Assembly (NCBI GenBank): GCA_937871985.1
Contig: CALMPB010000241.1
Span: 1 to 16,930, forward strand
Source: an uncultured Burkholderiaceae bacterium
GTDB taxonomy: Bacteria; Pseudomonadota; Gammaproteobacteria; Burkholderiales; Burkholderiaceae
Reading direction: 5' to 3'
DNA length: 16,930 nucleotides
Position 1 is the first letter of the stretch; each line of letters opens with the position of its first letter. Shown here piece after piece: positions 1 to 6,716 of this stretch. A program made the translations under genes and the position numbers. The notes under the pieces were generated by a model. It was given only the letters and a program-made list of their open reading frames with translations, was not told where the DNA came from and did not search any database.

Positions 1-878
1 TGATAAACGGACGGTTCGCCTTTCGGACGGCGCTTGAAGCGGCGGTGCACCCAATAATACTGCTCGGGAATGCTCTGTATTTGCGCTTCCAGGAACTGGT
101 TGGTCAACAGGGCATCGGCCTCGGCGTCGCCGCAGGGGTAGTTTTGCAGAGGCTCGAAAATGCGCAGCTTGTAGCCGCGGTAGCCGGGCAGCACTTCGGT
201 CACGAATGGCACGACGCGCGCGCCGCTGATCTTGGCCAGCCGGGAGACAGCGGTCAGCGTGCAGGCCTGCACCCCGAAAAAAGGCACGAATACCGAGTCG
301 CGCAGTCCGAAGTCCATGTCCGCCGCAAGCATGATGGGCTTGCCCGATTTCAGGACGCTGAGGGTTTGGCGCGCGCTGCTGCCGCGTGGAATCATTTCGG
401 TGCCGAACCGTGAGCGTTGCGTACGGGAAATGCGTTCCGCGGCCCGGTTCGACATAGGGGTATACAACGAAGCCACTTCGTGATGGATGGAATAATACAT
501 GCATCCGGCTTCGATGGCGGCAAAATGGAACCCCAGGAAAATAGTGGGCTGCTCGTACGCGTCGGCCAGCTCGATGGCGCTATGAAGCTCGGTCAGGCGG
601 GTCAGCGTCTTGGCGCTGCCATACCATTGCACGCCGCGTTCGAAATAGCTGCGGATGACATGCTGGAATGTCGAGCGTGCCAGATTTTCGCGTTGCTGGT
701 CGGTTTTCTCTGGAAAACAAAGGCGCAGATTCGTGTGCAGAATGTGTTTACGCCTGCTGGGAATCCGGTACAGCAATCGGCCCAGGGCTTCGCCTGCGCG
801 GGCGACCAGGCCGTAAGGCAGGGCAGCAAGCGCACGCAGTAAACCCGCGGTCAAGGCATGTTGTAATTTATGCTTCAA
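1..878 (-). CDS. lpxL: Lipid A biosynthesis-type (lauroyl) acyltransferase, LpxL/HtrB family; partial at the left edge
   Basis: Inner-membrane acyltransferase that would add a secondary acyl chain from acyl-ACP to the lipid A precursor. I translated the minus strand directly; the frame is open to base 1, so the stop lies outside, and about 292 codons are visible, near the usual family length of about 295-310. Visible family blocks: the catalytic H-x4-E pair (H118, E123 in GFHFAAIEAG), the PRG block around R165, the AADMDFG block (187-189), and the C-terminal YYWVHRRFK near 275-282. No ATG opens this frame. The best start is a TTG at 878 (MKHKLQHAL) preceded by AGGCG about five bases away. The gene is divergent from the methyltransferase at 1116. 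Bordetella-like genomes carry several paralogues, so the exact acyl chain and position cannot be told from this sequence. The family call is firm; the symbol and start are less so. Confidence 0.85.
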   Translation of the reverse strand, partial: MKHKLQHALTAGLLRALAALPYGLVARAGEALGRLLYRIPSRRKHILHTNLRLCFPEKTDQQRENLARSTFQHVIRSYFERGVQWYGSAKTLTRLTELHSAIELADAYEQPTIFLGFHFAAIEAGCMYYSIHHEVASLYTPMSNRAAERISRTQRSRFGTEMIPRGSSARQTLSVLKSGKPIMLAADMDFGLRDSVFVPFFGVQACTLTAVSRLAKISGARVVPFVTEVLPGYRGYKLRIFEPLQNYPCGDAEADALLTNQFLEAQIQSIPEQYYWVHRRFKRRPKGEPSVY

Positions 879-1035
879 GTCATCGCCTGGTGAGGGCCAA
901 CGGCCACAGACGGCGGTGATGTTGGCGGGGGCGGGTTCAGAAGCACGCAGGCATCGCTGAAGGCATGCGGCCTTTGCCCCAAAGTGCTCAATAGTACCAT
1001 TCAGGGGGCTGGGCGGTATCCCCAGGGGGGGACGC

Positions 1036-1060
1036 CGCCGGCAATGCAGGCCCGCCGGCG
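1036..1060. repeat. GC-rich inverted repeat in the lpxL/methyltransferase divergent region
   Basis: CGCCGGC (1036-1042) and GCCGGCG (1054-1060) are perfect 7-bp inverted arms around an 11-base loop. It lies 56 bases before the methyltransferase start, in the 237-base gap 879-1115, which otherwise holds no gene I can support. No T-run follows, so it is not an intrinsic terminator. It may be a 5' UTR hairpin, a scattered GC-rich repeat, or chance in GC-rich DNA. Confidence 0.35.
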
Positions 1061-1115
1061 ATATTGGGTAAACTGGCGGGGTGTCTTTCTTCAAAGCGTT
1101 GTTGCGTTTCCCGCC

Positions 1116-1982
1116 ATGTCCTCTTCCCACGAAATCCGGCCTGAACAGTCCATCGAGCTGCTGAAGGAGCTTCACATTCTTACCCGTGACGGCAAGATGA
1201 ACCAGGACAGCCGGCGCAAACTCAAGCAGGTCTATCATTTGTTCCAGTTCATCGAGCCCTTGCTCAAAGATCTGAAGCAGGGCCGCGACGGCATTACGCT
1301 GGTCGATCATGGCTCGGGAAAATCCTACCTGGGGTTCATTCTGTACGACCTGTTTTTCAAGCAACTGAAAGACAAGTCGCACCTGTACGGCATCGAAACG
1401 CGCCAGGAACTGGTTGAAAGCGCCGCCCGCCTGGCGCAGCGCCTGGAGTTTCCGGGCATGTCCTTCTTGAACCTGTCGGTGGCCGACTCCATTACGTCCA
1501 GCCAGTTGCCCGATCGTGTGGACATCGTGACGGCCCTGCATGCCTGCAATACGGCAACCGACGACGCCATACGGTTTGCGTTGCACAAGCAGGCCAAATA
1601 CATTGTCGTCGTGCCGTGCTGCCAGGCCGAGGTGGCTAGTGTGCTGCGCCGGAACAAGGCGGCCTCGCTGGGAGCGGGCGCATTGGCCGAGATCTGGCGC
1701 CATCCTTTGCACACGCGGGAGTTCGGCAGCCAGGCCACCAATGTGCTGCGCAGCCTTCAACTGGAGGCTCACGGCTACCAGGTTACGGTTACCGAACTGG
1801 TCGGCTGGGAGCATTCATTGAAGAACGAATTGATCATCGCCACCTACAAGAACCTGCCGCGCCGCAAGGCAACCGAAAGGCTGGAGAACCTGTTGAAGAT
1901 GCTGGGCCTGGAGGAAATGCGCGGGCGCTTTTTTACGCCCGAGCAGCAGGCGGCCCAAGCGGCGCCGTGTGACGCCGCTTAG
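1116..1982 (+). CDS. Class I SAM-dependent methyltransferase (Methyltransf_32-like)
   Basis: Predicted cytoplasmic methyltransferase of 288 residues; substrate unknown. The SAM-binding motif I is VDHGSGKSYLGF (63-74), with a central LHACNTATD segment (141-149) and a VVPCCQ motif (165-170). That combination is typical of the PF13679-type domain, but I name this from memory of the family. The C-terminus (about 245-288) is basic, then Gln/Ala-rich. The frame is open from an ATG at 984, but those 44 extra codons (Gly/Arg-rich, containing the GC-rich hairpin) look like untranslated leader. The conserved part begins at MSSSHEIRPEQSIELL, so I use the ATG at 1116, although no strong Shine-Dalgarno sequence precedes it. 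It is convergent with norB, whose stop is 37 bases beyond, and shows no functional link to it. Confidence 0.8.
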   Translation: MSSSHEIRPEQSIELLKELHILTRDGKMNQDSRRKLKQVYHLFQFIEPLLKDLKQGRDGITLVDHGSGKSYLGFILYDLFFKQLKDKSHLYGIETRQELVESAARLAQRLEFPGMSFLNLSVADSITSSQLPDRVDIVTALHACNTATDDAIRFALHKQAKYIVVVPCCQAEVASVLRRNKAASLGAGALAEIWRHPLHTREFGSQATNVLRSLQLEAHGYQVTVTELVGWEHSLKNELIIATYKNLPRRKATERLENLLKMLGLEEMRGRFFTPEQQAAQAAPCDAA

Positions 1983-2019
1983 GGGGAGCTTTCTTTCGGG
2001 GAAGGAGCAGGCCTCTTGA

Positions 2020-4332
2020 TTACTGGTCGGCCGCGGGGCTGGACCTCATGCCTAAATAGCCCTTGACGGTGGCGATCACCAGGGGCAGGGCGCCGGCGAA
2101 AATGAAGATCAGGTCTCCGGGCAGCCGCATCCATTCGATGAAGCGCGAGCGGTCGCTGTTCACGTAGTCGAATCCCCGGGCATGCCAGTAGCCATGTTCG
2201 ATGACATCCCAGATTTGCAGCGCTCCGCTGGGGAACAGGCTAAGCACGATCATCAGCGCGAGGCCGATGTTCGTTCCCCAGAAGGAGATCTTCACGTATT
2301 TCTCGATGCCCGACCAATGCGCGTCGGAACTGGCCTGGCGCAGCGCGAACACGGTCAGGGCGATGGCCAGCATGCCGAACACCCCCATCATGGCCGCATG
2401 GCCGTGGTTGGGCGTAAGCTGGGTGCCGACTTCGTAATAGCTGACGATGGGCAGGTTGATGAGAAAGCCGAACATGCCCGCGCCTACGAAGTTCCAGAAG
2501 CCGACCGCCATCAGGAAGTAGAACGTCCATTTGTGGGGGACGGCGATGGGTGTGTTACAGGTGGAGCATGAGCCGCGCGTGGTGCGCACGAAATCCCAGG
2601 CATCGAGCGTGAGCAGGGTCAGCGGCACGACCTCGAGCACCGAGAACATGGCCGACATGGCCATGTTGAAATTGGTCTGGCCGTTGAAGTACCAATGGTG
2701 CCCCGTGCCGATCAGGCCGCCCAGGAAATACAGGATGGCATCCAGGTAGATGACGCGCAGGGCGGTATTGCGCTGGGTCAGCCCCAGTTGATAGAGCGTC
2801 AGCGCGACGACGGTCGTGGCGAAGAACTCGAAGAACCCTTCGACCCATAAATGGATGATCCAGAAGCGCCAGGTGTCGACGACGGTGAAATTGGTTTTGG
2901 CGCCATACAGCAAGGCCGGAATATAAAACACGGGAATGGCCAGCGTGGACAGCAGGAACATTCTGGCCAGGGGCTTGGCCGCCGCCTGTTTCAGGGAGTC
3001 CGGGCGCAGCACCCAGCACAAGATCGCAAACCACACGAACAGGCCCACGATCAGCAGGTATTGCCAGAGCCGGCCCAGCTCGAGGAATTCCCATCCCTGA
3101 TTGCCAAGCCAGAACCACCACGAGCCCAGCATCTGGGAAATGCCCAGCCATTCGCCCAGGAGGCTGCCGGCGATGACTACGGCGAACGCGCCGAACAGCA
3201 GGTGTATCCAGGTGGCCAGCCCGCGTGGTTCGTCCGAGCGCAGCGAGCGAGCCAGGAACAGGGCGGCGGCCACGAAGGCGGTGGCTATCCAGAAGACGGC
3301 CGTTTGCAGATGCCAGGTTCGCATCAGGTTGCTGGGGAAAATGGATTCCAGCTGGAAGCCGTAGAAGGTGCCGGGATCGGCACGGTAATGCGCCACGGCT
3401 CCGCCCACCAAGGTCTGCATCAGGAACAGCAAGGCCACGACGACGTAGAACTTGAGCAGGGCGCGCTGCCCCGGGCTGGCGCGGCCCGGCAGCAGTTGGG
3501 GCGTGACGCGGTTGCCCGTGCTGATCCAGCCCAGATATTCGAATTTCCCGAAGGCCAGCAGCACGGCGGCAATACCGGCCAGCAGAACCAGCAGGCTGAG
3601 CGCGCTCCAGAACATGGCGTTTGGCGTGGGGACGTTGCCCACGTCCGGGTCGAAGGGGAAGTTGTTGGTATAGGAATACGTTTTTCCGGGCCGGTTGGCC
3701 ACCGACACCCAGGCAGCCCAGGTGACGAACGACGTGAGCTGGCGCAGTTCGGTTGGATCCGAGATGAGGCCGTGCTTGAGTCCCGCATTGCGTACGGGAT
3801 CCTGGAAATAGCGCGTCCAGTAGGCGATTTCCTGCTGGTAGGCGGCGGCTTGCTCGGGCGTGAAGGTCAATGCGTCGGTCGCAGGGTCGTAGCGGTTGGT
3901 CTTCAGTTCGACAACGGCTTGTGCGCGGGCGGCGGCTTGTTCACTGGCGGAGAGTTCGGCAAACGGCTTGTGATATTGGCTTTGCGCGATGGCGTTGGCG
4001 GTGTCCTGGCCGAAGCGGTGCAGGGCCTCGGCGGAGTAGTCCGGCCCCAGGTAGGCGCCATGGCCCCAGATGCTGCCGTTGTTCATCAGGCCGTATTTAA
4101 GGAAAACGGCCTGGCCGTCCTGGATATCGTCGCGGCTGAACAATGGGCGGCCTTGCGTATCGACGACTTGCGCGGGAATGGGCGGTGCGTGGCGGTACGC
4201 CAGCGTGGTAATGGCGATGATGCCCGCGAACCCCACGACCATGACTATCAGGATACTGCGCAGCCACCAGGCGGATAGCGGCGGATCGTTGGCCGCAAGC
4301 GCTTCGGTTGTCATATGGTCGGCATGGCTCAT
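2020..4332 (-). CDS. norB: Quinol-dependent nitric oxide reductase (qNOR, single subunit)
   Basis: Reduces two NO to N2O in the inner membrane with electrons from quinol; serves denitrification or NO detoxification. At 770 residues it has the single-subunit form: a first helix (about 24-46), a large periplasmic domain (about 47-235) that lacks CxxCH as expected of qNOR, then a NorB-like helical core. All metal ligands of the family can be placed: H341 (WHLQ) and H645 for the low-spin heme, H643 for heme b3, and H494, H545, H546 plus E498 for FeB, with E502 as the nearby conserved glutamate. A CSTC pair (C589, C592) sits in an extramembrane loop. The start is fixed by GAAGGAG nine bases before the ATG. 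The lipoprotein gene lies 178 bases upstream on the same strand. The upstream DNA has a possible -10 and an NsrR-like half-site. Also called norZ. Confidence 0.95.
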   Translation of the reverse strand: MSHADHMTTEALAANDPPLSAWWLRSILIVMVVGFAGIIAITTLAYRHAPPIPAQVVDTQGRPLFSRDDIQDGQAVFLKYGLMNNGSIWGHGAYLGPDYSAEALHRFGQDTANAIAQSQYHKPFAELSASEQAAARAQAVVELKTNRYDPATDALTFTPEQAAAYQQEIAYWTRYFQDPVRNAGLKHGLISDPTELRQLTSFVTWAAWVSVANRPGKTYSYTNNFPFDPDVGNVPTPNAMFWSALSLLVLLAGIAAVLLAFGKFEYLGWISTGNRVTPQLLPGRASPGQRALLKFYVVVALLFLMQTLVGGAVAHYRADPGTFYGFQLESIFPSNLMRTWHLQTAVFWIATAFVAAALFLARSLRSDEPRGLATWIHLLFGAFAVVIAGSLLGEWLGISQMLGSWWFWLGNQGWEFLELGRLWQYLLIVGLFVWFAILCWVLRPDSLKQAAAKPLARMFLLSTLAIPVFYIPALLYGAKTNFTVVDTWRFWIIHLWVEGFFEFFATTVVALTLYQLGLTQRNTALRVIYLDAILYFLGGLIGTGHHWYFNGQTNFNMAMSAMFSVLEVVPLTLLTLDAWDFVRTTRGSCSTCNTPIAVPHKWTFYFLMAVGFWNFVGAGMFGFLINLPIVSYYEVGTQLTPNHGHAAMMGVFGMLAIALTVFALRQASSDAHWSGIEKYVKISFWGTNIGLALMIVLSLFPSGALQIWDVIEHGYWHARGFDYVNSDRSRFIEWMRLPGDLIFIFAGALPLVIATVKGYLGMRSSPAADQ

Positions 4333-4372
4333 GGTGCTTCTCCTTCGTCAACGCGCTCTTGGGGGCGCATAT

Positions 4373-4383
4373 GAATGCATTCT
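4373..4383 (-). promoter_or_regulatory. Possible NsrR half-site in the norB leader
   Basis: On the minus strand this reads AGAATGCATTC, matching eight of the ten fixed positions of the 11-base NsrR element AANATGCATTT described in E. coli. It lies just downstream of the putative -10 of norB, where a repressor would block initiation. No well-formed partner half-site sits at the standard 1-bp spacing, so this is suggestive only; an 8/10 match can arise by chance in an AT-rich gap. Confidence 0.35.
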
Positions 4384-4393
4384 GCCGCGTCAG

Positions 4394-4424
4394 ATTATGT
4401 TCAGCCGCAAGAATATTGCATCAA
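4394..4424 (-). promoter_or_regulatory. Candidate norB promoter
   Basis: The minus strand has TTGATG (4424-4419) and CATAAT (4399-4394) with a long 19-base spacer. This is the most AT-rich part of the norB upstream gap. An imperfect dyad AACATTTTG-ATG-CAATATTCT (4430-4410, six of nine arm positions paired) overlaps the -35 and could be an activator or repressor site. I saw no FNR/DNR box (TTGAT-N4-ATCAA) and no sigma-54 GG-N10-GC pair. Confidence 0.3.
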
Positions 4425-4510
4425 AATGTTACGATCAGGGCAATGCCATGCTGGCTGGCGCCTGCCGCGGGCGCTCGAGCGGGCCGTTGCGGCGCGGGGC
4501 CACCGCAATC

Positions 4511-5086
4511 TCAGTTCAAGTCGCAGCGTTTCAACTGGGCGCTGAAGCGCTCGGCGCGTGCCTGCACTTTTTGGGCGACGCGCTTGAGCCAGGCTTTGTC
4601 GTCGTAGCTGCGGCGGCGATAGCCCGACCAGCCCTCGTGATAGTTGAGATATTGGCCGTAAGCGTCCCATTTGGAAACGCCGTTCAAACGCTGGGTCTTG
4701 CTGATATACCAGCCCATGAAATCCATGGCGTCGTGGAAATTGTCGCGGCTCGACAGCCAGCCGCCGGCTTCGCGCTTGTAGTCGGCCCACGTCTCGTCCT
4801 TGGCCTGGGCATAGCCGTAAGCGGAGCTGACCCGGCCCCAGGGGATGAAGCCCAGGAAGTAGTAGCGGGGCGGGAGCGCGTCGTCGCGGAAGCTGGATTC
4901 CTGGTACATCATGGCCATGGGAACCTGCGGCGGCACCCCCCATTTGTCGCGCGCGTCGATGGCGGCTTCATACCAGTCGGGCTTTTCGTGGAAGATGGCG
5001 CACAGGTTTTCGGGGTTATCGGGCGGGGAAACCGAGGCGCAGCCGGCCAGCAGCAACAATGGCAGCGCGTAAAGCAGTCCTCGCAT
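4511..5086 (-). CDS. Lipoprotein with lytic transglycosylase (SLT-type) domain
   Basis: Predicted peptidoglycan-cleaving lipoprotein of 191 residues. A lipoprotein signal ends in LLLLAGC with the acylated cysteine at C16. The SLT-like domain has MYQESSFR with catalytic E63, an AYGYAQ segment (89-94) in the position of the usual GLMQ motif, and NYHEGW (148-153) in place of the usual Y-N-x-G. The set of motifs fits the compact SLT_4-type families, not the long Slt70 or MltC forms; that family name is tentative. It is short and ends about 40 residues after NYHEGW. A Shine-Dalgarno-like AAGGA lies ten bases before the ATG. It is on the same strand as norB, 178 bases upstream of it, and divergent from DUF2249. 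The gap before norB has two small GC hairpins but no T-run, so read-through into norB is possible. Confidence 0.82.
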   Translation of the reverse strand: MRGLLYALPLLLLAGCASVSPPDNPENLCAIFHEKPDWYEAAIDARDKWGVPPQVPMAMMYQESSFRDDALPPRYYFLGFIPWGRVSSAYGYAQAKDETWADYKREAGGWLSSRDNFHDAMDFMGWYISKTQRLNGVSKWDAYGQYLNYHEGWSGYRRRSYDDKAWLKRVAQKVQARAERFSAQLKRCDLN

Positions 5087-5260
5087 CGATCCGTTTTCCT
5101 TTTTGCTTGCATGAGGTAATGAATGCCCAGCGCCGATCCAGGGCTTCGCGAAGGAGCATCGACCAATACTTTACAAGAAATTACCCGAGCCGGCGGCGCC
5201 GGGAAAGAAATACCCATAACGGCAAGAGGACTATGCCGGGTGAAAAATAACCCGAGGAAT

Positions 5261-5283
5261 AAGATTCATATGAAATGTATGTT
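5261..5283. promoter_or_regulatory. NsrR-like inverted repeat upstream of DUF2249
   Basis: Two 11-base half-sites, AAGATTCATAT and AAATGTATGTT, are separated by one base (G). Read outward to inward they are AAGATTCATAT and AACATACATTT, matching the NsrR half-site AANATGCATTT at 8/10 and 9/10 fixed positions, with the exact 11-1-11 spacing of that regulator. It ends 48 bases before the DUF2249 start, so it plausibly overlaps the promoter and would repress it until NO damages the iron-sulfur cluster of NsrR. A small inverted repeat, CGGGT/ACCCG (5237-5254), lies just upstream. No nsrR gene is in the window. Confidence 0.65.
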
Positions 5284-5331
5284 TAAGGGCCGAACACATC
5301 GATTGGCCCATTCACTCAAGCAGAGACCAAG

Positions 5332-5595
5332 ATGGCAAACAACCCCGAAATTCCCGTACTTTCCAACGCCGTTCACGTGTTCGACGCGCGCGGCATCGCC
5401 AAAAGATTCCGTCACGCCGCCATTTTCGGCGCCTTGTCGGCGCTTCAGCCCGGCGAAACCATGCGGTTTGCCAACGACCACGATCCGCTGCCCCTGCTTG
5501 CCCAGATAGAAGGGCATTTTGGCGAGGCGGTGCAAATCCGGTATGTAGCGCGCGAGCCCGGGCAGATCGTGATTGATTTCGTCGTGTGCGGGTAG
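5332..5595 (+). CDS. DUF2249 domain protein, nitric-oxide/denitrification-linked
   Basis: Small cytoplasmic protein of 87 residues made almost wholly of one DUF2249 domain. It shows the hallmark D-A-R-G (18-21), the LQPGETMRF turn (38-46), NDHDPLPLL (48-56) and a C-terminal beta strand GQIVIDFVV. The domain belongs to the small TusA/SirA-like fold group and is often encoded beside NO reductase, nitrite reductase or hemerythrin-like repair genes; its biochemical role is not established. It has no conserved TusA-type cysteine in the N-terminal half; the only cysteine is the penultimate residue. The Shine-Dalgarno sequence is weak (AGAG). The NsrR-like operator 48 bases upstream and norB about 1 kb away both support an NO-stress role. 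It ends 15 bases before the stop of the convergent cytochrome gene. Confidence 0.85.
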   Translation: MANNPEIPVLSNAVHVFDARGIAKRFRHAAIFGALSALQPGETMRFANDHDPLPLLAQIEGHFGEAVQIRYVAREPGQIVIDFVVCG

Positions 5596-5610
5596 ATTGG
5601 GGCGCGCGCG

Positions 5611-6477
5611 TCAGTCGGCCCCCGTGGGCTGAGGCTTCAACGAGCGCAAGTAGGCAATCAGCGCCGACATGTCCTGGGCGTCGATGTTCTTGTACCAGTC
5701 GAACGCCATGATGCGTCTCAGGTGGATGCCGTTCTTGTCGATGCCTTCGCGGATTGCGCGTTCGATTTGCGCGTCGCTCCAGCTTTTAAGCCCGCTTTCG
5801 TCGGGAGTGAGGTTGGGGGTTACCGCCTCCGAGCCACCCGGCCATTTGATCACCTGGCCGCCAGCCCCCAATCGGCTCATGATCAGCATGCCGTTCTTGC
5901 CGCGCGGGGTATGGCAATCCATGCAGTGCCCGATATTCGCCAGGTATTCGCCGTATTGCCGGGTGCTGGCTTGCGCGGGCGCAATAACGTGCTCGACCGG
6001 CGGTCCGTAATTGGGCGGGAGGGGGATGTGGTACGTCGATTTGGCGACGACGTGCTTGACGGGAGGCTGAGCCTTCAGGTAGGCGATGATTGCCGTGAGA
6101 TCCGCATCGGACAGGTTCCGGTAGAACGGCACGGGCATGGGCGGGCCGATCAGCTTGCCGTCGGGCCGTATTCCTTCGCGGATCGCTTTTGCCAGTTGCG
6201 CGTCGGTCCATTTGCCGATGCCCGTTTCGGGGTCGGGAGTAATGTTCGGCGCATAGGCCTTGAACGCCGCGTCGTCGAACAGCATGCCGCCCGACAGGCC
6301 TTTGTCGTACAGGGGCTCGCCCTTGTCGTTGCGGGCGATGTGGCAATTGGCGCAAGCGACGACGCCTTCCATCAGGTATTTTCCGCGCATCAGAAGCGCG
6401 GCGTTGTCCTGGGCACAGGCCGCGGCGGTTCCAGCCGCCAGCAAAACGCAAGAAACCAGTTGTGGAAGCATCCGCAT
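5611..6477 (-). CDS. Exported diheme cytochrome c
   Basis: Periplasmic or membrane-associated electron carrier of 288 residues with two cytochrome c domains. Heme motifs are CANCH (42-46) and CMDCH (185-189); likely axial methionines are M114 (GPPMPV) and M257 (RRIMAFDW). The two halves repeat the same pattern (APNITPD...W-TDAQL-KAIREG and TPNLTPD...W-SDAQIERAIREG), showing an internal duplication. An N-terminal signal peptide is probably cut near A22-Q23. This type often serves as the cytochrome subunit of membrane alcohol/gluconate dehydrogenases or of molybdenum hydroxylases (nicotinate/isoquinoline dehydrogenase types), but no such dehydrogenase is adjacent, so the partner is unknown. It has only two CxxCH motifs where the dehydrogenase subunits usually have three, and no C-terminal anchor. 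GGAG lies about nine bases before the ATG. It probably has its own promoter in the 239-base gap upstream. Confidence 0.9.
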   Translation of the reverse strand: MRMLPQLVSCVLLAAGTAAACAQDNAALLMRGKYLMEGVVACANCHIARNDKGEPLYDKGLSGGMLFDDAAFKAYAPNITPDPETGIGKWTDAQLAKAIREGIRPDGKLIGPPMPVPFYRNLSDADLTAIIAYLKAQPPVKHVVAKSTYHIPLPPNYGPPVEHVIAPAQASTRQYGEYLANIGHCMDCHTPRGKNGMLIMSRLGAGGQVIKWPGGSEAVTPNLTPDESGLKSWSDAQIERAIREGIDKNGIHLRRIMAFDWYKNIDAQDMSALIAYLRSLKPQPTGAD

Positions 6478-6716
6478 GGTGTCAGTCTCCGTTGTTATTT
6501 TTACGTTTGATTACGAGTCGAAACCGCTTCGACGATAGTACTGCCGTTGGCGGCAATGCTTCATGAAAATTTTGGCTTAGGAGATCCGCCTTACAGCCTA
6601 GTCCATTCAGCGGGTTTGTCCTCGTGGGGCCGGGTGGAGGCGGGCAGCATCGGCCGTTTCACGGGCGAGCAGCCGCATACCGGCATTCCAGGAGCGGTTG
6701 CGAGTCGCGATAACGG
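6478..6716. other. Gap between cytochrome c and antiporter genes
   Basis: No convincing gene. It should hold the cytochrome promoter and the 3' end of the antiporter transcript. I see one small perfect inverted repeat, TGCCG-TTGG-CGGCA (6542-6555), and an AT-rich patch at 6564-6574, but no hairpin with a T-run and no strong -35/-10 pair. Confidence 0.5.

Noticed and set aside
984..1115. In-frame 44-codon extension of the methyltransferase
   Set aside because: The extension is Gly/Arg-rich, includes the GC hairpin and lacks family similarity; the conserved N-terminus begins at 1116.
2851..4278. Long plus-strand open frame of 475 codons opposite norB
   Set aside because: It lies wholly antisense to a gene with every qNOR ligand, has low-complexity Gly/Gln/Glu-rich content and no recognisable domain; it is a GC-rich shadow.
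4440..4510. Hairpins between the lipoprotein gene and norB as a terminator
   Set aside because: TTGCGG/CCGCAA and GCGCC/GGCGC stems are short, with no T-run; they are expected by chance in GC-rich DNA.
5722..6510. Plus-strand open frame of 262 codons opposite the diheme cytochrome
   Set aside because: It is antisense to a protein with two CxxCH motifs and a signal peptide; it has no independent evidence.
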